Shown: in pieces, positions 51,905 to 61,747 of the stretch
Layout: each line of letters opens with the position of its first letter
Position numbering within the stretch: the first letter of the stretch is position 1
NCBI RefSeq assembly: GCF_020176715.1
Contig: NZ_JAIVMF010000011.1
Location: 62,001-126,000 of the forward strand
DNA length: 64,000 bases
Direction: 5' to 3'
From: Stappia stellulata
GTDB lineage: Bacteria > Pseudomonadota > Alphaproteobacteria > Rhizobiales > Stappiaceae
Program-made: the position numbers and the translations under genes
Notes under the pieces: generated by a model
Told to the model about the DNA's origin: nothing
The model's input: the letters and a program-made list of their open reading frames with translations, nothing else
Database searches by the model: none

Positions 51905-53905
51905 ATGCGATTGTCGCAAATCGGAACGCTGCTGACCGGAGGCGCGCTGACGCTCGCCGCCGCCCTGTCCAGCGCCACCGCCCATCCGCTCGACGGCCTC
52001 AGCGAGGCGGAGATCGGCGAGGCCGTCGCGCTGCTGCAGGCCGCCGGCCACACCAATGCCGAGACGCTCTATCCCTATATCTCGCTGCTGGAACCGGAGA
52101 AATCCCTCGTTCTCAACTGGCGCGAGGGCCAGCCGGAACCGCGCGCGGCCGAGGTTCACTTCAAGACCCCGGAGGGTGCCTTCATCGCCGAGGTCAACCT
52201 CGCCGGCGATGCCGTCGTCTCCGTCGAGCCGGCGGCCGGCGAGACCATGATCCTGCTCACCGAGTTCCTGACGGCGATGGAGCTTGCCACCTCCGATCCC
52301 GCTTTCGTCGCCGGTCTTGAAAAACGTGGGCTGACGGCGGCCGATGTCTTCTGCCTGCCGCTGACCGCCGGACGGTTCGGCCTCGCGGAGGAAGACGGAC
52401 GGCGGCTGATGAAGGTGCCCTGCTACGTCCTGCCGGAGGGATCCAACTTCTACGCCAAACCGATCGAGGGGCTCTACGCGGTCGTCGACCTCAACGCCGA
52501 CGAGGTCGTGGAAGTGTTCGACAGCGGCGTGTTGCCGCTTCCCGAAGACCCCTGGGGCTACACGGAGGCCGAAGTGGAGGAGCGCCTCGGCGCGCTTCGC
52601 CCGCGCGCCAACCCCGCGCGGCTCAGCCAGCCGGGCGGCTCGAACATCACCATCGAGAACGGGCTGATCTCCTGGGACATCTGGCGGTTTCGCGCCCGCG
52701 TCGACAAGCGCCCGGGGCTGGTTCTCTCCAACATCGACGTGAAGGACGGCGAGCGCTGGCGCTCCGTGCTCTATCAGGCGCATCTGTCGGAAGTCTTCGT
52801 TCCCTACATGGATCCGGACGCCGGCTGGTACTGGCGCACCTATATGGACAGCGGCGAATACGGCTTCGGCATCTTCCTGTCGCCGCTGCGCCCCGGCGTC
52901 GATTGCCCGGCCTATGCGCAATATCTGCCGGCACTCGTCCATCAGGACGACGGCTCCCCGCTCGCGATCCCCGGTGCGATCTGTGTCTTCGAGCGCAACA
53001 TCGGCGATCCGGCCTGGCGGCATTTCGAGATCTTCGCGCAATCCGAAACCGAGATGGTCCCGGCCGAAGGGCGTCCGGCAACGCAGCTTGTCGTGCGTAC
53101 GGCGTCTGAAGTCGGCAACTACGATTATCTCGTCGACTACGTCTTTCATCAGGACGGGCGCATCGACGTGATGGTCGGCTCCACCGGACTGGATGCGGTC
53201 AAGGGGGCCGCGATCAGGTCGATGACCGACGAGGGGGCCGCGGAGGAAACCCGCTACGGTACGCTGATCGCGCCGAACCTGATCGCCCCCAATCACGACC
53301 ACTTCTTCAACTTCAAGCTCGACTTCGATGTCGACGGGACGTCCAACACGTTCATGCGCACCGCATTGGTGAAGGGCGAGGTCGCGGCCGATGCGCCGCG
53401 CCGCTCGCTCTGGGTGACGCAGACGACGCCGGCGGAAACCGAGCTTGGCGGGCGCTACAAGGTCAATCCGGACACGCCGGCGATGTATCACGTCATGAAC
53501 ATGGGCGCGGAGGGACCGCTCGGCCACAAGCCCGGCTACATGATCGTGCCGAACAACTCGGTCGCCTATTCGCCGTTCGATTTTGCAAACGACCCGCCGA
53601 TGAAGCGAAACGCCTATGTGGAATACACCATCTGGAACACGCCCTATGACCGCGACGAGCGCTACGCGGGCGGGCGCTTCGCCTTCCAGAGCGACGGATC
53701 GGACACGCTGGCGGCCTGGACCGCGCAGGACCGGCCGATCGCGAACACGGATATCGTCACCTGGTACACGATGGGCTTCCATCACGTGCCGCACACGGAA
53801 GACTGGCCGGTGATGTCGACCATGTGGAAGGGTTTTTCGCTGAGACCCTTCAATTTCTTCCCGCACAATCCGGCGCTGTCGATCCGTCTCGACGACGGCT
53901 CCTGA
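51905..53905 (+). CDS. Periplasmic copper amine oxidase (TPQ-dependent primary-amine oxidase)
   Basis: 666 residues with a signal peptide (SQIGTLLTGGALTLAAALSSATA, then HPLDGLSEAEI). TPQ precursor Tyr406 in VGNYDYLVDY; catalytic-base Asp315 in TYMDSGEYGFG; copper ligands in NHDHFFNFKLD and HHVPHTEDWPVM. Converts primary amines (tyramine, phenethylamine, aminoacetone-like) to aldehydes, ammonia and H2O2 in the periplasm. A downstream AraC regulator is the probable controller. It lies between the two cco clusters. No dedicated phenylacetaldehyde dehydrogenase is adjacent. Confidence 0.92.
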   Translation: MRLSQIGTLLTGGALTLAAALSSATAHPLDGLSEAEIGEAVALLQAAGHTNAETLYPYISLLEPEKSLVLNWREGQPEPRAAEVHFKTPEGAFIAEVNLAGDAVVSVEPAAGETMILLTEFLTAMELATSDPAFVAGLEKRGLTAADVFCLPLTAGRFGLAEEDGRRLMKVPCYVLPEGSNFYAKPIEGLYAVVDLNADEVVEVFDSGVLPLPEDPWGYTEAEVEERLGALRPRANPARLSQPGGSNITIENGLISWDIWRFRARVDKRPGLVLSNIDVKDGERWRSVLYQAHLSEVFVPYMDPDAGWYWRTYMDSGEYGFGIFLSPLRPGVDCPAYAQYLPALVHQDDGSPLAIPGAICVFERNIGDPAWRHFEIFAQSETEMVPAEGRPATQLVVRTASEVGNYDYLVDYVFHQDGRIDVMVGSTGLDAVKGAAIRSMTDEGAAEETRYGTLIAPNLIAPNHDHFFNFKLDFDVDGTSNTFMRTALVKGEVAADAPRRSLWVTQTTPAETELGGRYKVNPDTPAMYHVMNMGAEGPLGHKPGYMIVPNNSVAYSPFDFANDPPMKRNAYVEYTIWNTPYDRDERYAGGRFAFQSDGSDTLAAWTAQDRPIANTDIVTWYTMGFHHVPHTEDWPVMSTMWKGFSLRPFNFFPHNPALSIRLDDGS

Positions 53906-54035
53906 GAAACGCGACCTGTGGCAGGGCGGCACGCCGCCGCCCTGCCCGCCCCTTCCGACACGCTCCTTCCGCCATCCCGCGATTGACACGGCCCGCCGTC
54001 GCGGGCGACGCTTCGCGGCGAGGACGGGAAACCCC

Positions 54036-55094
54036 ATGCAGGATTTCACCATTCCCGAGGCGACCATCGGCGCGGCCGCGCTGCCGCTGATCGCCGACGC
54101 GATGCAACAGGCCGGGGTCGACGCCGCGCGCGCCTTCGCCGACAGCGGCCTCGCCGTGCGCCCCGCCGCGCCGCCTGCGGTCGGCGAGGAATTGCCGCTC
54201 GCCCAGTTCACCCGGCTGCTGCAGGCCGGCGGCGCCCAGGCCCCGGATCAGGGGCGCATGTGGCGCTGCGGCGAGGCGATCGCAGCCCCCGCGCTCGCCG
54301 GTCTGTTTCCCGCCTGCCTTGGCGCAACGCATCTCGGCGACCTGCTGGACCGGCTTCTCGCCGATCTCGAAGCGCTGCAGCATGGCACGGCCTTTCGCCG
54401 CGAGGTGGCCGGCGACACCTGCATCCTGAGCTACCGGATCATCGATCCCGCGATCTGGCCGCGCTCGCGCGACGCGGAATTCACGCTTGCCTTTCTCGAT
54501 GCGGTGGTGCGCCGCTATGCGTCGGCCAACCCCGGCGACGACACGCTTGCCGTCGCGCTTTCCTTCGAACACGAACGCGACACGCCCGCCGATATCGCCC
54601 GCGTCGCCGGGCTCGCACCGCTCTTCGGCGAACCTTGCAACATGCTGGCGTTTCCCGCGCGACTGCTGGATGCGCGGGTTGCGGGAACCCCGGCGCCGGC
54701 CGGCAGGCTTGCGCCCCCGACGGCAACGCGCGGTGGGGCACCTGTTCCGGTCGCCGACATCGTCGAGGCGGTCTATCGCAGGCTCGGCCAGGGCGATCTC
54801 AACCAGGGCGCCATCGCGGCGGACTGCGGTCTGTCGCAACGCAGCCTGCGCCGGCGGCTCGACCGGGCCGGCGTCACCTTTCGACAGCTCACCGAAGACG
54901 CGCGGACGCAATATGCGCTGTGGGCACTGCGCGAGACCCATCTGCCGGTGAGCGAAATCGCGCATCGGCTGGGCTACGACAGCCAGGGCGCCTTCGCCCG
55001 CGCCTTCAGAAAGTCCACCGGCACACCGCCCAGCGGATTGCGCCGGGGCGGGCGAACGGACCGCCGCGCAACCGCGCCCGACCCCCCATCCTGA
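54036..55094 (+). CDS. AraC-family transcriptional regulator
   Basis: 352 residues. An N-terminal AraC_binding-type region of the OruR/ArgR kind (FRREVAGDTCILSYRIIDPAIWPRSRDAEFTLAFLDAVVRRY) and a C-terminal double helix-turn-helix (QGAIAADCGLSQRSLRRRLDRAGVTFRQLTEDARTQYALWALRETHLPVSEIAHRLGYDSQGAFARAFRKSTGTPPSGLR). It starts 130 bases after the amine oxidase on the same strand, and a strong terminator follows. The likely target is the amine oxidase gene. Confidence 0.88.
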   Translation: MQDFTIPEATIGAAALPLIADAMQQAGVDAARAFADSGLAVRPAAPPAVGEELPLAQFTRLLQAGGAQAPDQGRMWRCGEAIAAPALAGLFPACLGATHLGDLLDRLLADLEALQHGTAFRREVAGDTCILSYRIIDPAIWPRSRDAEFTLAFLDAVVRRYASANPGDDTLAVALSFEHERDTPADIARVAGLAPLFGEPCNMLAFPARLLDARVAGTPAPAGRLAPPTATRGGAPVPVADIVEAVYRRLGQGDLNQGAIAADCGLSQRSLRRRLDRAGVTFRQLTEDARTQYALWALRETHLPVSEIAHRLGYDSQGAFARAFRKSTGTPPSGLRRGGRTDRRATAPDPPS

Positions 55095-55109
55095 CACGCT
55101 TGAACGCAA

Positions 55110-55139
55110 GACGCCCGGGGCCTTTCGGTCCCGGGCGTC
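55110..55139. terminator. Bidirectional terminator between araC-type and amidohydrolase genes
   Basis: Perfect ten-base stem GACGCCCGGG / CCCGGGCGTC with a ten-base loop, lying between two convergent stops. T-rich bases (GGTGTTTC) follow on the plus strand. Confidence 0.8.
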
Positions 55140-55164
55140 GGTGTTTCAACCGGTATCGCGCGCC

Positions 55165-57054
55165 TTAGCGGCTGGCGGCATCCGGCCCGGCGAAGCCGGC
55201 GGCAAAGGCCTGGTAGAGAATGTCCGGCCCGTGCGCATGGCCGCCGGATTCCTCGATGCTATGCGAGGCATGACGCAGGAAGTTGCCGAGCGCATCGCTT
55301 CCGTCCGGTCCGGGACGCATGCGCAGGTTGCCCTGCTTCTCGTCGTCCTTGCGGGTGTAGATCGTCTCGCCGTGCTTGATGGTCTCCTCGACCTTCAGGC
55401 TGTCGAGCGTCTCCGGGTCGATGGCCGTCGGATCGTCGGACAGGACGATCAGGTCGGCGACCTTGCCGACCTCGATGGAGCCCTTCCCGGTCTCCTCGAA
55501 GTGCTGGTAGGCCGGCCAGATCGTCATCGCCTTCAGCGCGGTCATCACGTCGACCCGCTGGTCGGGACCCAGTATGTCGCCAGAGCGCGTGCGCCGCGTC
55601 ACCGTGGCATCAAGGATGCGCATGCTGTCGGGGAAGGCCACCGGCGCATCGTGATGCGAGGAGAACATCATGCCGCGCTCGCGCACCCAGCCCGTCGGCG
55701 AGATGTTGTCGGCGTTGTCCGGACCGACGGTGCGGTCGCGGTGCCAGTCGCCCCAGTAGAAGGTGTGCATCGGAAACAGCGAGGGGAACACGTCCAGCTC
55801 GTCGAAGGCCGCGACCTGGTCCTTGCGCAGGAACTGGCCGTGGATCAGCACCGGCCGGCGGTCGACATTGCCGTGTTTTTCCGTTGCGGTCTTGATGCCC
55901 GCGATCAGCATGTCCGAGGCGCCTTCGCCGTTGGAATGGGTGATCACCTGGATGTTATTCTCAAACGCCCAGTCGATCGCGTCGAACACCTGATCGGGGG
56001 TGGCGGCGGAATAGCCGGCGTAATCCGCGCGGTACTGCTCCGGCGGCTTGTAGTAGGGCCGGTCGCGCAGCGCGGTGAAGCCCTGCGGCGAGCCGTCGAT
56101 GGTCAGCTTGGCGCCGGCGACGCGGAAGCCGTTCTTGTAGGTCCGCGACACGTTCTTGGCGATGAAGTCGCGGTCGACCAGCACATCCGGATAGGTCACG
56201 ACGTCGATCTTGATCCGGCCGGCATCCGAGGCGGCCTGCATCAGCTTGACGACATTGGGCGTCGAGCGCCCCTCGTGGCCGGTGGTGTAGCCATAGCTTG
56301 CCAGCAGCTCGGTGCCGGCGACGAAGAGCTCCTCGCCGCCTTCCTTGTCGAGCCCGGACAGCAGCTTCACCAACGCCGGGAAGAAGGCGGATTCCTCCAG
56401 CACGCCGTTTGGCTCGGTGCTGCCGTCCTCACGCCGGATGACACCGCCCTCGGGATCCTTGGTGTCGGCGGTGATGCCGGCCACTTCGAGCGCCTTGGAG
56501 TTGAAAACCCCCAGATGGCCGGACTGGTGAATGATCAGCACCGGCTGGTCGGTGGAGACGGCGTCGAGATCCTCGCGCGTCGGGTGGCGCTGCTCCTTGA
56601 GCTGGGCGTCGTCATAGCCAAAGCCGAGGATGGTTCCAAGCCGTTCGATCCGCTCGGGATAGGCCTTCTGCCACTCGCTCAACGTCTGCTGCAGGGCGGG
56701 AATGTCGTTGACCTTGCCGTCGGGCGCCGGCTGGGTGTTGGCGGAGACCGCCTGCACGCCGATCATGAAGGCGTGGCCGTGGGCGTCGACGAAGCCGGGC
56801 AGCATCGTGCGGCCCTTGAGGTCGATGAGCTTCGTGCCCTCGCCCTTGTGCTTCATCACCTCGGCCTCGGAGCCCACGGCAATGATCTCGCCATCCTTTT
56901 CCGCGACCGCTTCCGCGCGCGGCGCGAGATCGTTCATGGTCAGGATCGGACCGCCGGACCAGATGCGGTCGGCGATGTCCTCGGCGGCGAACGCGGGCAG
57001 CGAACTGACCCCGGCGACCAGCATGGCCATGAGGGATTTGGACAGTGGTTTCAC
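55165..57054 (-). CDS. Secreted amidohydrolase family 3 protein (YtcJ-like)
   Basis: 629 residues from a GTG at 57054 with GGAG seven bases upstream; this gives a clean signal peptide (KSLMAMLVAGVSSLPAFAAED). Metal-site motifs: GRTMLPGFVDAHGHAFM (HxH), HEGRSTPN, ITHSNGEGASDMLI, HGQFLRKDQ and FSSHHDAPVAFPDS (HHD). C-terminal GKGSIEVGKVADLIVLSDDP is the usual amidohydrolase closing strand. Family 3 members cleave amides, including N-acyl amines and formamides. The periplasmic location is notable. Substrate unknown. Confidence 0.88.
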   Translation of the reverse strand: MKPLSKSLMAMLVAGVSSLPAFAAEDIADRIWSGGPILTMNDLAPRAEAVAEKDGEIIAVGSEAEVMKHKGEGTKLIDLKGRTMLPGFVDAHGHAFMIGVQAVSANTQPAPDGKVNDIPALQQTLSEWQKAYPERIERLGTILGFGYDDAQLKEQRHPTREDLDAVSTDQPVLIIHQSGHLGVFNSKALEVAGITADTKDPEGGVIRREDGSTEPNGVLEESAFFPALVKLLSGLDKEGGEELFVAGTELLASYGYTTGHEGRSTPNVVKLMQAASDAGRIKIDVVTYPDVLVDRDFIAKNVSRTYKNGFRVAGAKLTIDGSPQGFTALRDRPYYKPPEQYRADYAGYSAATPDQVFDAIDWAFENNIQVITHSNGEGASDMLIAGIKTATEKHGNVDRRPVLIHGQFLRKDQVAAFDELDVFPSLFPMHTFYWGDWHRDRTVGPDNADNISPTGWVRERGMMFSSHHDAPVAFPDSMRILDATVTRRTRSGDILGPDQRVDVMTALKAMTIWPAYQHFEETGKGSIEVGKVADLIVLSDDPTAIDPETLDSLKVEETIKHGETIYTRKDDEKQGNLRMRPGPDGSDALGNFLRHASHSIEESGGHAHGPDILYQAFAAGFAGPDAASR

Positions 57055-57392
57055 GATGAACTCCAGACTGAAAACAGGGTTTGCCAAAGCGGACGGCCGG
57101 CATGGACAGGCGACTCGCCCTGGCGCACGGACGCAGCTTGATCTCCAAACTCTTTCGGGAATGTGAAGGCTTTCCGGGCTTTTTGCATCGCGGTGGCGGG
57201 TGTCACCGGAAAGATCCCTCCTGACGCAGCGGAAGCGAGATGTCACCCCCTTGAAGGCTTTGGCGCGCGAGAAGATTTCACCCGCACCCAGTACCAAAAA
57301 CGCCAAATATTGATTGCTAAATTTCAATATGCAATCCTAGTGTGCATTTTTACTCAAAGGTGAAGTGTCCGAATTCAATGGGGGTGCTACCA
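57055..57392. other. Divergent intergenic region, amidohydrolase to crystallin-like gene
   Basis: About 338 bases, GC-rich near the amidohydrolase and AT-rich from 57295 on. ATATTGA at 57307-57313 faces TTCAATAT at 57323-57330, an imperfect dyad that may be an operator for the crystallin-like gene. No gene is seen. Confidence 0.5.
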
Positions 57393-57887
57393 ATGTTCCG
57401 GATCCTTTTCGTTTTCATCATTTTTTTCGCAAGCGCTTCCTTTGCGAACGCAGGTACTTGTGAATGCTGGGATGACGGCGTCATGAAGTATCGCTACTGC
57501 GCTGATTCAGCACTGTCTTGTTCGTGTTCACATTGGGAGCAATCACGCTACGTTCGCGAGGGAAGCCTGTGCCCAGTTGGAAGCGGCTCGCCCGCATGCA
57601 ATATCGGCAGCGGCGACAATTGCGTTGTTCTGTTCCTTGGCAAAAATTACACCAACGGTGCGCACGGACGTTCCGCCGGCGAATATTCGGATTTCGCTGG
57701 ATGCGGCTTCAATGATCGCATTGAGAGTCTGCAAGTCGCGGCAAATTGCGCCGTTACTCTCTGCCAGCACGCGAACTTCGTCGGACCTTGTCAGTACTAC
57801 GGACCAGGCGAATGGATCCCGGATCTTTGGGCACATGGAAACGTCCCCGGACGAACGGCCTCATCGATGATCGTCGAAAGCAAGTAA
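57393..57887 (+). CDS. Secreted cysteine-rich beta/gamma-crystallin-like protein
   Basis: 164 residues from the ATG at 57393 (GGGGGTG upstream; an ATG five codons earlier lacks a site). Signal peptide FRILFVFIIFFASASFANAG. A short Cys-rich segment with about eight cysteines follows (TCECWDD...YCADSALSCSCSHW...LCPVG..SPACNIG). Two crystallin-like Greek keys come next: VVLFLGKNYTNGAHGRSAGEYSDFA and VTLCQHANFVGPCQYYGPGEWIPDL, the second with the typical aromatic-G spacing and tryptophan corner. Bacterial members usually bind calcium or act outside the cell, some as toxins or inhibitors. Lower GC than its neighbours suggests transfer. No partner gene is obvious. Confidence 0.75.
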   Translation: MFRILFVFIIFFASASFANAGTCECWDDGVMKYRYCADSALSCSCSHWEQSRYVREGSLCPVGSGSPACNIGSGDNCVVLFLGKNYTNGAHGRSAGEYSDFAGCGFNDRIESLQVAANCAVTLCQHANFVGPCQYYGPGEWIPDLWAHGNVPGRTASSMIVESK

Positions 57888-57929
57888 GGCTCGGAAGCGC
57901 GGACGCGGGGACATCGATACCAAAACAAG

Positions 57930-57954
57930 AGAAGGCGCCCGCGAGGGGCGCCTT
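57930..57954. terminator. Bidirectional terminator between crystallin-like gene and ccoP
   Basis: Perfect ten-base stem GAAGGCGCCC / GGGCGCCTTC with a five-base loop. On the minus strand it is followed by TCTTGTTTT, a good T-tract for ending ccoNOQP. Confidence 0.85.
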
Positions 57955-58022
57955 CTTACATCTTTCCGAAATCGGCCGGGGAGGCTGCACGCGGTGCGCG
58001 CAGAACCGTTCGCGTCTCCCGC

Positions 58023-58901
58023 CTATTCGCCGCCGCCGAGCGAGTGCACGTAGACGGCGAGCGACTTGACGGTCGCCGGCTCGAGACGGGGCGACCAGGC
58101 CGGCATCACACCATAGCGCGGATTGATGACCTGAGCGGCAATACCGTCGATGGACCGCTCGAACGTGTAATTGTTGGCAAGGAGGTTCGGCGCGCCGAGA
58201 TCCCGGTTGCCCTTGAGGTCATCGCCGTGACAGGCGGCGCAATTGTCGGCGTAGACCGTCTCGCCCGCGGCCAGATCGACGTCTGCGGCCGGTTCCAGGC
58301 CGGCTTGCGCGCCGACATAGTTGGCCACTTGGGTGATCTGCTCCTTGTCGAGGATTTCGTCGCGACCGAACGCCGGCATCTCGCCGAACCGGGTTTCGTC
58401 ATGATCGGAGCGGATACCATACTGCAGGGTCGTGTGGATAGCATCGAGCGAGCCGCCCCAGATCCAGTTGTCGTCCTGGAGGTTGGGATAGCCCGGAAAG
58501 CCTTCCGCACCGGTTCCGTGACAGCCGGCGCAATTGTCGCCGAAGGCGGCCTCGCCGTTGGCCAGCGCGAACTCCAGCAACGACTGGGTCGAGCGGATTT
58601 CCTCCAGCGGGGCATTGATCAGCTTCTCGCCGATCTGCGAACGCGCCTCCAGGTCGGCCTGATAGGCGGCCAGCGCATTGGCGCGCTGGCTGTCGCCGAT
58701 GACGCCGGCGGTATAGCCGGAGATCAGCGGCCAGGACGGGTAGACGATCCAGTAGCCGATGGCCCAGACGATGGTGGCGTAGAAGATATAGAGCCACCAC
58801 TTCGGGAGCGGATTGTTCAGTTCCTTCAAGCCGTCCCACTCGTGCCCGGTCGTTTCCACGCCGGAGAGCTTGTCGACTTCCTTGTTGTGCATGTCAGCCA
58901 T
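58023..58901 (-). CDS. ccoP: cbb3 cytochrome c oxidase subunit III, diheme CcoP
   Basis: 292 residues. N-terminal membrane helix (WWLYIFYATIVWAIGYWIVYPSWP, about 35-58), then two c-type heme sites CAGCH (124-128) and CAACH (221-225), with methionine ligands in FGEMPAFG and YGVMPAWS. It accepts electrons from cytochrome c and passes them to CcoO and CcoN. It begins four bases after the ccoQ stop. Confidence 0.95.
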   Translation of the reverse strand: MADMHNKEVDKLSGVETTGHEWDGLKELNNPLPKWWLYIFYATIVWAIGYWIVYPSWPLISGYTAGVIGDSQRANALAAYQADLEARSQIGEKLINAPLEEIRSTQSLLEFALANGEAAFGDNCAGCHGTGAEGFPGYPNLQDDNWIWGGSLDAIHTTLQYGIRSDHDETRFGEMPAFGRDEILDKEQITQVANYVGAQAGLEPAADVDLAAGETVYADNCAACHGDDLKGNRDLGAPNLLANNYTFERSIDGIAAQVINPRYGVMPAWSPRLEPATVKSLAVYVHSLGGGE

Positions 58902-58904
58902 TCA

Positions 58905-59060
58905 TCAATCCTCCCGCAAGGGGATATGCGCGGCCTCGTCGAAGCGGCTGCGGTTCTTGGGCCACAGCGCGTATGCCAGGACGACGGCGAACAGAACCAC
59001 GAAGTAGACCAGGCCCCATGTCTGGGCGAAGCTGGCGACGGAGTTGTACGCTTCGTTCAT
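58905..59060 (-). CDS. ccoQ: cbb3 cytochrome c oxidase subunit CcoQ
   Basis: 51 residues: it begins MNEAYNSVASFAQTWG, has one membrane helix (LVYFVVLFAVVLAYALWP) and ends NRSRFDEAAHIPLREDstop. The W-P-K-N-R..FDEAA..PL motif is typical of CcoQ, which stabilises the complex. It is easily missed because of its size; the order ccoN-O-Q-P confirms it. Confidence 0.93.
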   Translation of the reverse strand: MNEAYNSVASFAQTWGLVYFVVLFAVVLAYALWPKNRSRFDEAAHIPLRED

Positions 59061-59076
59061 GTCACGTTCCTCTTCG

Positions 59077-59811
59077 TCAGCGCAGGTTGGCCTTGTTGTC
59101 GTAGATCGAGAAGTCGACCAGCGTGCCGAGCATCTGGAGATAGGCGACGAGCGCGTCCATCTCCGTCACGTCCCTCGGGTTGCCGTCGAAATCGCGGACG
59201 ATGGCGTTGGGATAGCGTTCCAGGAACGCATCCACGTCGTCGCCGTCGGGATTGGCCTGAGCCAGCATGTCGGCGCGTGCGGAGGCGATCATGTCCTCGC
59301 TGTAGGGCACGCCGACGATGGCATTGGCGGTCAGGTGATCCTCGATACCGCGCGTCTCCAGCTTCGCTTCCAGCAGGAAGGGATATCCCGGCATGATGGA
59401 GGCGGGCACGACGGAGCGCGGGTTCACAAGGTGATCGCGGTGCCATTCGTCGGAGTATTTGCCGCCGACGCGGGCAAGGTCGGGACCCGTGCGCTTCGAT
59501 CCCCACTGGAAGGGATGGTCGTACATGGATTCCGCCGCCAGGCTGAAGTGTCCGTAGCGCTCCAGCTCGTCGCGCATCGGACGCACCATCTGCGAGTGGC
59601 ACAGATAGCAGCCCTCGCGGATGTAGACGTTGCGCCCGGCAAGCTCCAGCGGGGTGTAGGGCCGCATGCCCTCCACCTTCTCGATGGTGCTCTTCAGGTA
59701 GAAGAGCGGTGCGATTTCGACGAGGCCGCCAATGGCGACGACGACGAGGATGCCGATGACAAGCACAAGCGAATGCTTCTCAAAGACTTCGTGTTTTTTC
59801 CAGATCGACAT
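59077..59811 (-). CDS. ccoO: cbb3 cytochrome c oxidase subunit II, monoheme CcoO
   Basis: 244 residues. N-terminal membrane anchor ([25 protein letters not shown]), heme c motif CYLCH (68-72) in [20 protein letters not shown], and an axial Met in SIMPGYPFL. Length and motifs are standard for CcoO/FixO. It starts 15 bases after ccoN ends. Confidence 0.95.
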   Translation of the reverse strand: MSIWKKHEVFEKHSLVLVIGILVVVAIGGLVEIAPLFYLKSTIEKVEGMRPYTPLELAGRNVYIREGCYLCHSQMVRPMRDELERYGHFSLAAESMYDHPFQWGSKRTGPDLARVGGKYSDEWHRDHLVNPRSVVPASIMPGYPFLLEAKLETRGIEDHLTANAIVGVPYSEDMIASARADMLAQANPDGDDVDAFLERYPNAIVRDFDGNPRDVTEMDALVAYLQMLGTLVDFSIYDNKANLR

Positions 59812-59826
59812 TATGTCCCTCTCCCC

Positions 59827-61482
59827 TTATTCGGCAGGGGCCATGGCGCCGGCGCCCACGGTGTCGGCTTCTTCAGCCTCGCCGTGACGAACCGTCATCC
59901 ACAGGTTGTAAGCCATGATCAGGGCACCGACGACGAACAGGGCGCCGCCCAATGCGCGGATCACATAGAAGGGGTGCATCGCCTCGACGGTCTCGATGAA
60001 GGAATACTCCAGGAAACCGAGCTGATCGTAGGCGCGCCACATCAGGCCCTGCATGATGCCCGACACCCACATCGCGCAGATGTAGAGCACGATGCCGATG
60101 GTGGAGATCCAGAAGTGCCAGTTCACCAGCTTGAGCGAATAGACCTGCTTCTTGTTCCACAGCCACGGGATCAGGCAGTAGAGGGCACCGAAGGAGATGT
60201 AGCCGACCCAGCCGAGCGCGCCGGAATGCACGTGACCGATGGTCCAGTCCGTGTAGTGCGACAGCGAGTTGACCGAGCGCAGGCTCATCAAGGGGCCTTC
60301 GAAGGTCGACATGCCGTAGAAGGCGATCGACACGACCATCATGCGCAGAACCGGATCCGTGCGCAGCTTGTCCCACGCGCCTGACAGGGTCATCAGGCCG
60401 TTGATCATGCCGCCCCAAGAGGGCATCCACAGGATGATCGAGAAGGTCGCACCCAGCGTCGAGGCCCACTGCGGCAGCGCCGTGTAGTGCAGGTGGTGCG
60501 GACCCGCCCAGATGTACAGGAAGATCAGCGCCCAGAAGTGCACGATCGACAGGCGGTAGGAATAGACCGGCCGCTCGGCGCGCTTGGGCACGAAGTAGTA
60601 CATGATGGCGAGGAAGCCGGCGGTCAGGAAGAAGCCCACCGCGTTGTGGCCGTACCACCACTGCACCATCGCGTCCTGAACGCCCGCCCACACGATGTAG
60701 GACTTGGTGCCGTAGATCGACACGGGGACCGTCAGGTTGTTGGTGATATGCAGCATGGCGATCGTCACGATGAACGCCAGGTAGAACCAGTTCGCCACGT
60801 AGATATGCGGCTCCTTGCGCTTCCACAGCGTGCCCAGGAAGACCAGCAGATAGGCCACCCAGACGATGGTCAGCCACAGATCGGCGTACCACTCCGGTTC
60901 GGCGTATTCCTTCGACTGCGTGGCGCCGAGCAGGTAGCCCGTGCCCGCGATCACGATGAAGGCGTTGTAGCCGAGAATGACGAACCAGGGCGCGATGCGG
61001 CCGGGCATGCGGGCGCGGCTCGTGCGCTGGACCACATAGAAGGAGGTGGCAAGCAGCACGTTTCCGCCGAAGGCGAAGATCACGGCCGAGGTGTGAAGCG
61101 GCCGCAGGCGACCGAAGCTTGTCCAGGGCAGATCGAAGTTCAGCACCGGATAGGCCAGCTGAAGCGCGATGATCAGACCGACGGTGAAACCGGCGATGCC
61201 CCAGAAGACCGCAGCCCACGCCCCGAACTTGATCGGGCCGAGATTGTAGTTCGGCTTGCCGTCGATCTCTTGCGGAATCGCCAATCCGCCGTCGTTGAAA
61301 TAGTTCTTGAAAATGATGAACGCGCCACCGGCTGCAAAGAGCGAGCCGATTGCGGTGTGAAACGCCATAACCTGATCGTAGGTCTTACCCGCGATGATCA
61401 GGCAGACGAAGGCAATCACGATGAGAAAGACGGCAAAGAAGCCTTCCTCCAGCGTGAGGTATTTGGCTTTTGTCTGAGCCAT
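59827..61482 (-). CDS. ccoN: cbb3 cytochrome c oxidase catalytic subunit I (CcoN/FixN)
   Basis: 551 residues, twelve membrane helices. Low-spin heme ligand in [15 protein letters not shown], CuB ligand and cross-linked tyrosine region in [13 protein letters not shown], the histidine pair in [15 protein letters not shown], and heme ligands in [12 protein letters not shown]. The terminal oxidase of high O2 affinity. The ATG at 61482 starts a normal CcoN; the longer frame is not used. A FNR/FixK box lies 80-93 bases upstream. Confidence 0.95.
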   Translation of the reverse strand: MAQTKAKYLTLEEGFFAVFLIVIAFVCLIIAGKTYDQVMAFHTAIGSLFAAGGAFIIFKNYFNDGGLAIPQEIDGKPNYNLGPIKFGAWAAVFWGIAGFTVGLIIALQLAYPVLNFDLPWTSFGRLRPLHTSAVIFAFGGNVLLATSFYVVQRTSRARMPGRIAPWFVILGYNAFIVIAGTGYLLGATQSKEYAEPEWYADLWLTIVWVAYLLVFLGTLWKRKEPHIYVANWFYLAFIVTIAMLHITNNLTVPVSIYGTKSYIVWAGVQDAMVQWWYGHNAVGFFLTAGFLAIMYYFVPKRAERPVYSYRLSIVHFWALIFLYIWAGPHHLHYTALPQWASTLGATFSIILWMPSWGGMINGLMTLSGAWDKLRTDPVLRMMVVSIAFYGMSTFEGPLMSLRSVNSLSHYTDWTIGHVHSGALGWVGYISFGALYCLIPWLWNKKQVYSLKLVNWHFWISTIGIVLYICAMWVSGIMQGLMWRAYDQLGFLEYSFIETVEAMHPFYVIRALGGALFVVGALIMAYNLWMTVRHGEAEEADTVGAGAMAPAE

Positions 61483-61561
61483 GTCCGCGCCCCGAGTCCG
61501 TTTGTGATCCAACCCCCTATGGGTCCAGGAGGACGGTATGACGCACTGCGCCAAATCCGCC

Positions 61562-61575
61562 TTGATCCAGGTCAA
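61562..61575. promoter_or_regulatory. FNR/FixK box upstream of ccoN
   Basis: TTGATCCAGGTCAA, matching TTGAT-N4-ATCAA with one change. If centred at -41.5, transcription would begin near 61527, leaving a 45-base leader to ccoN. Confidence 0.8.
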
Positions 61576-61747
61576 CCTGCCATAGGATAAGTCGCCTGGA
61601 ATTTCACCTGCCAAAAAGTCCGTGCGACGATTTGTACAGATAATCCGCTTTAAAAATCATACTACTAAGTATATCCCCCTAAGCAAACCTCCGATTATCG
61701 TCACAGATACGGCGGCGCTTCGTCCCCAACCGGCGATACCAGACGCC

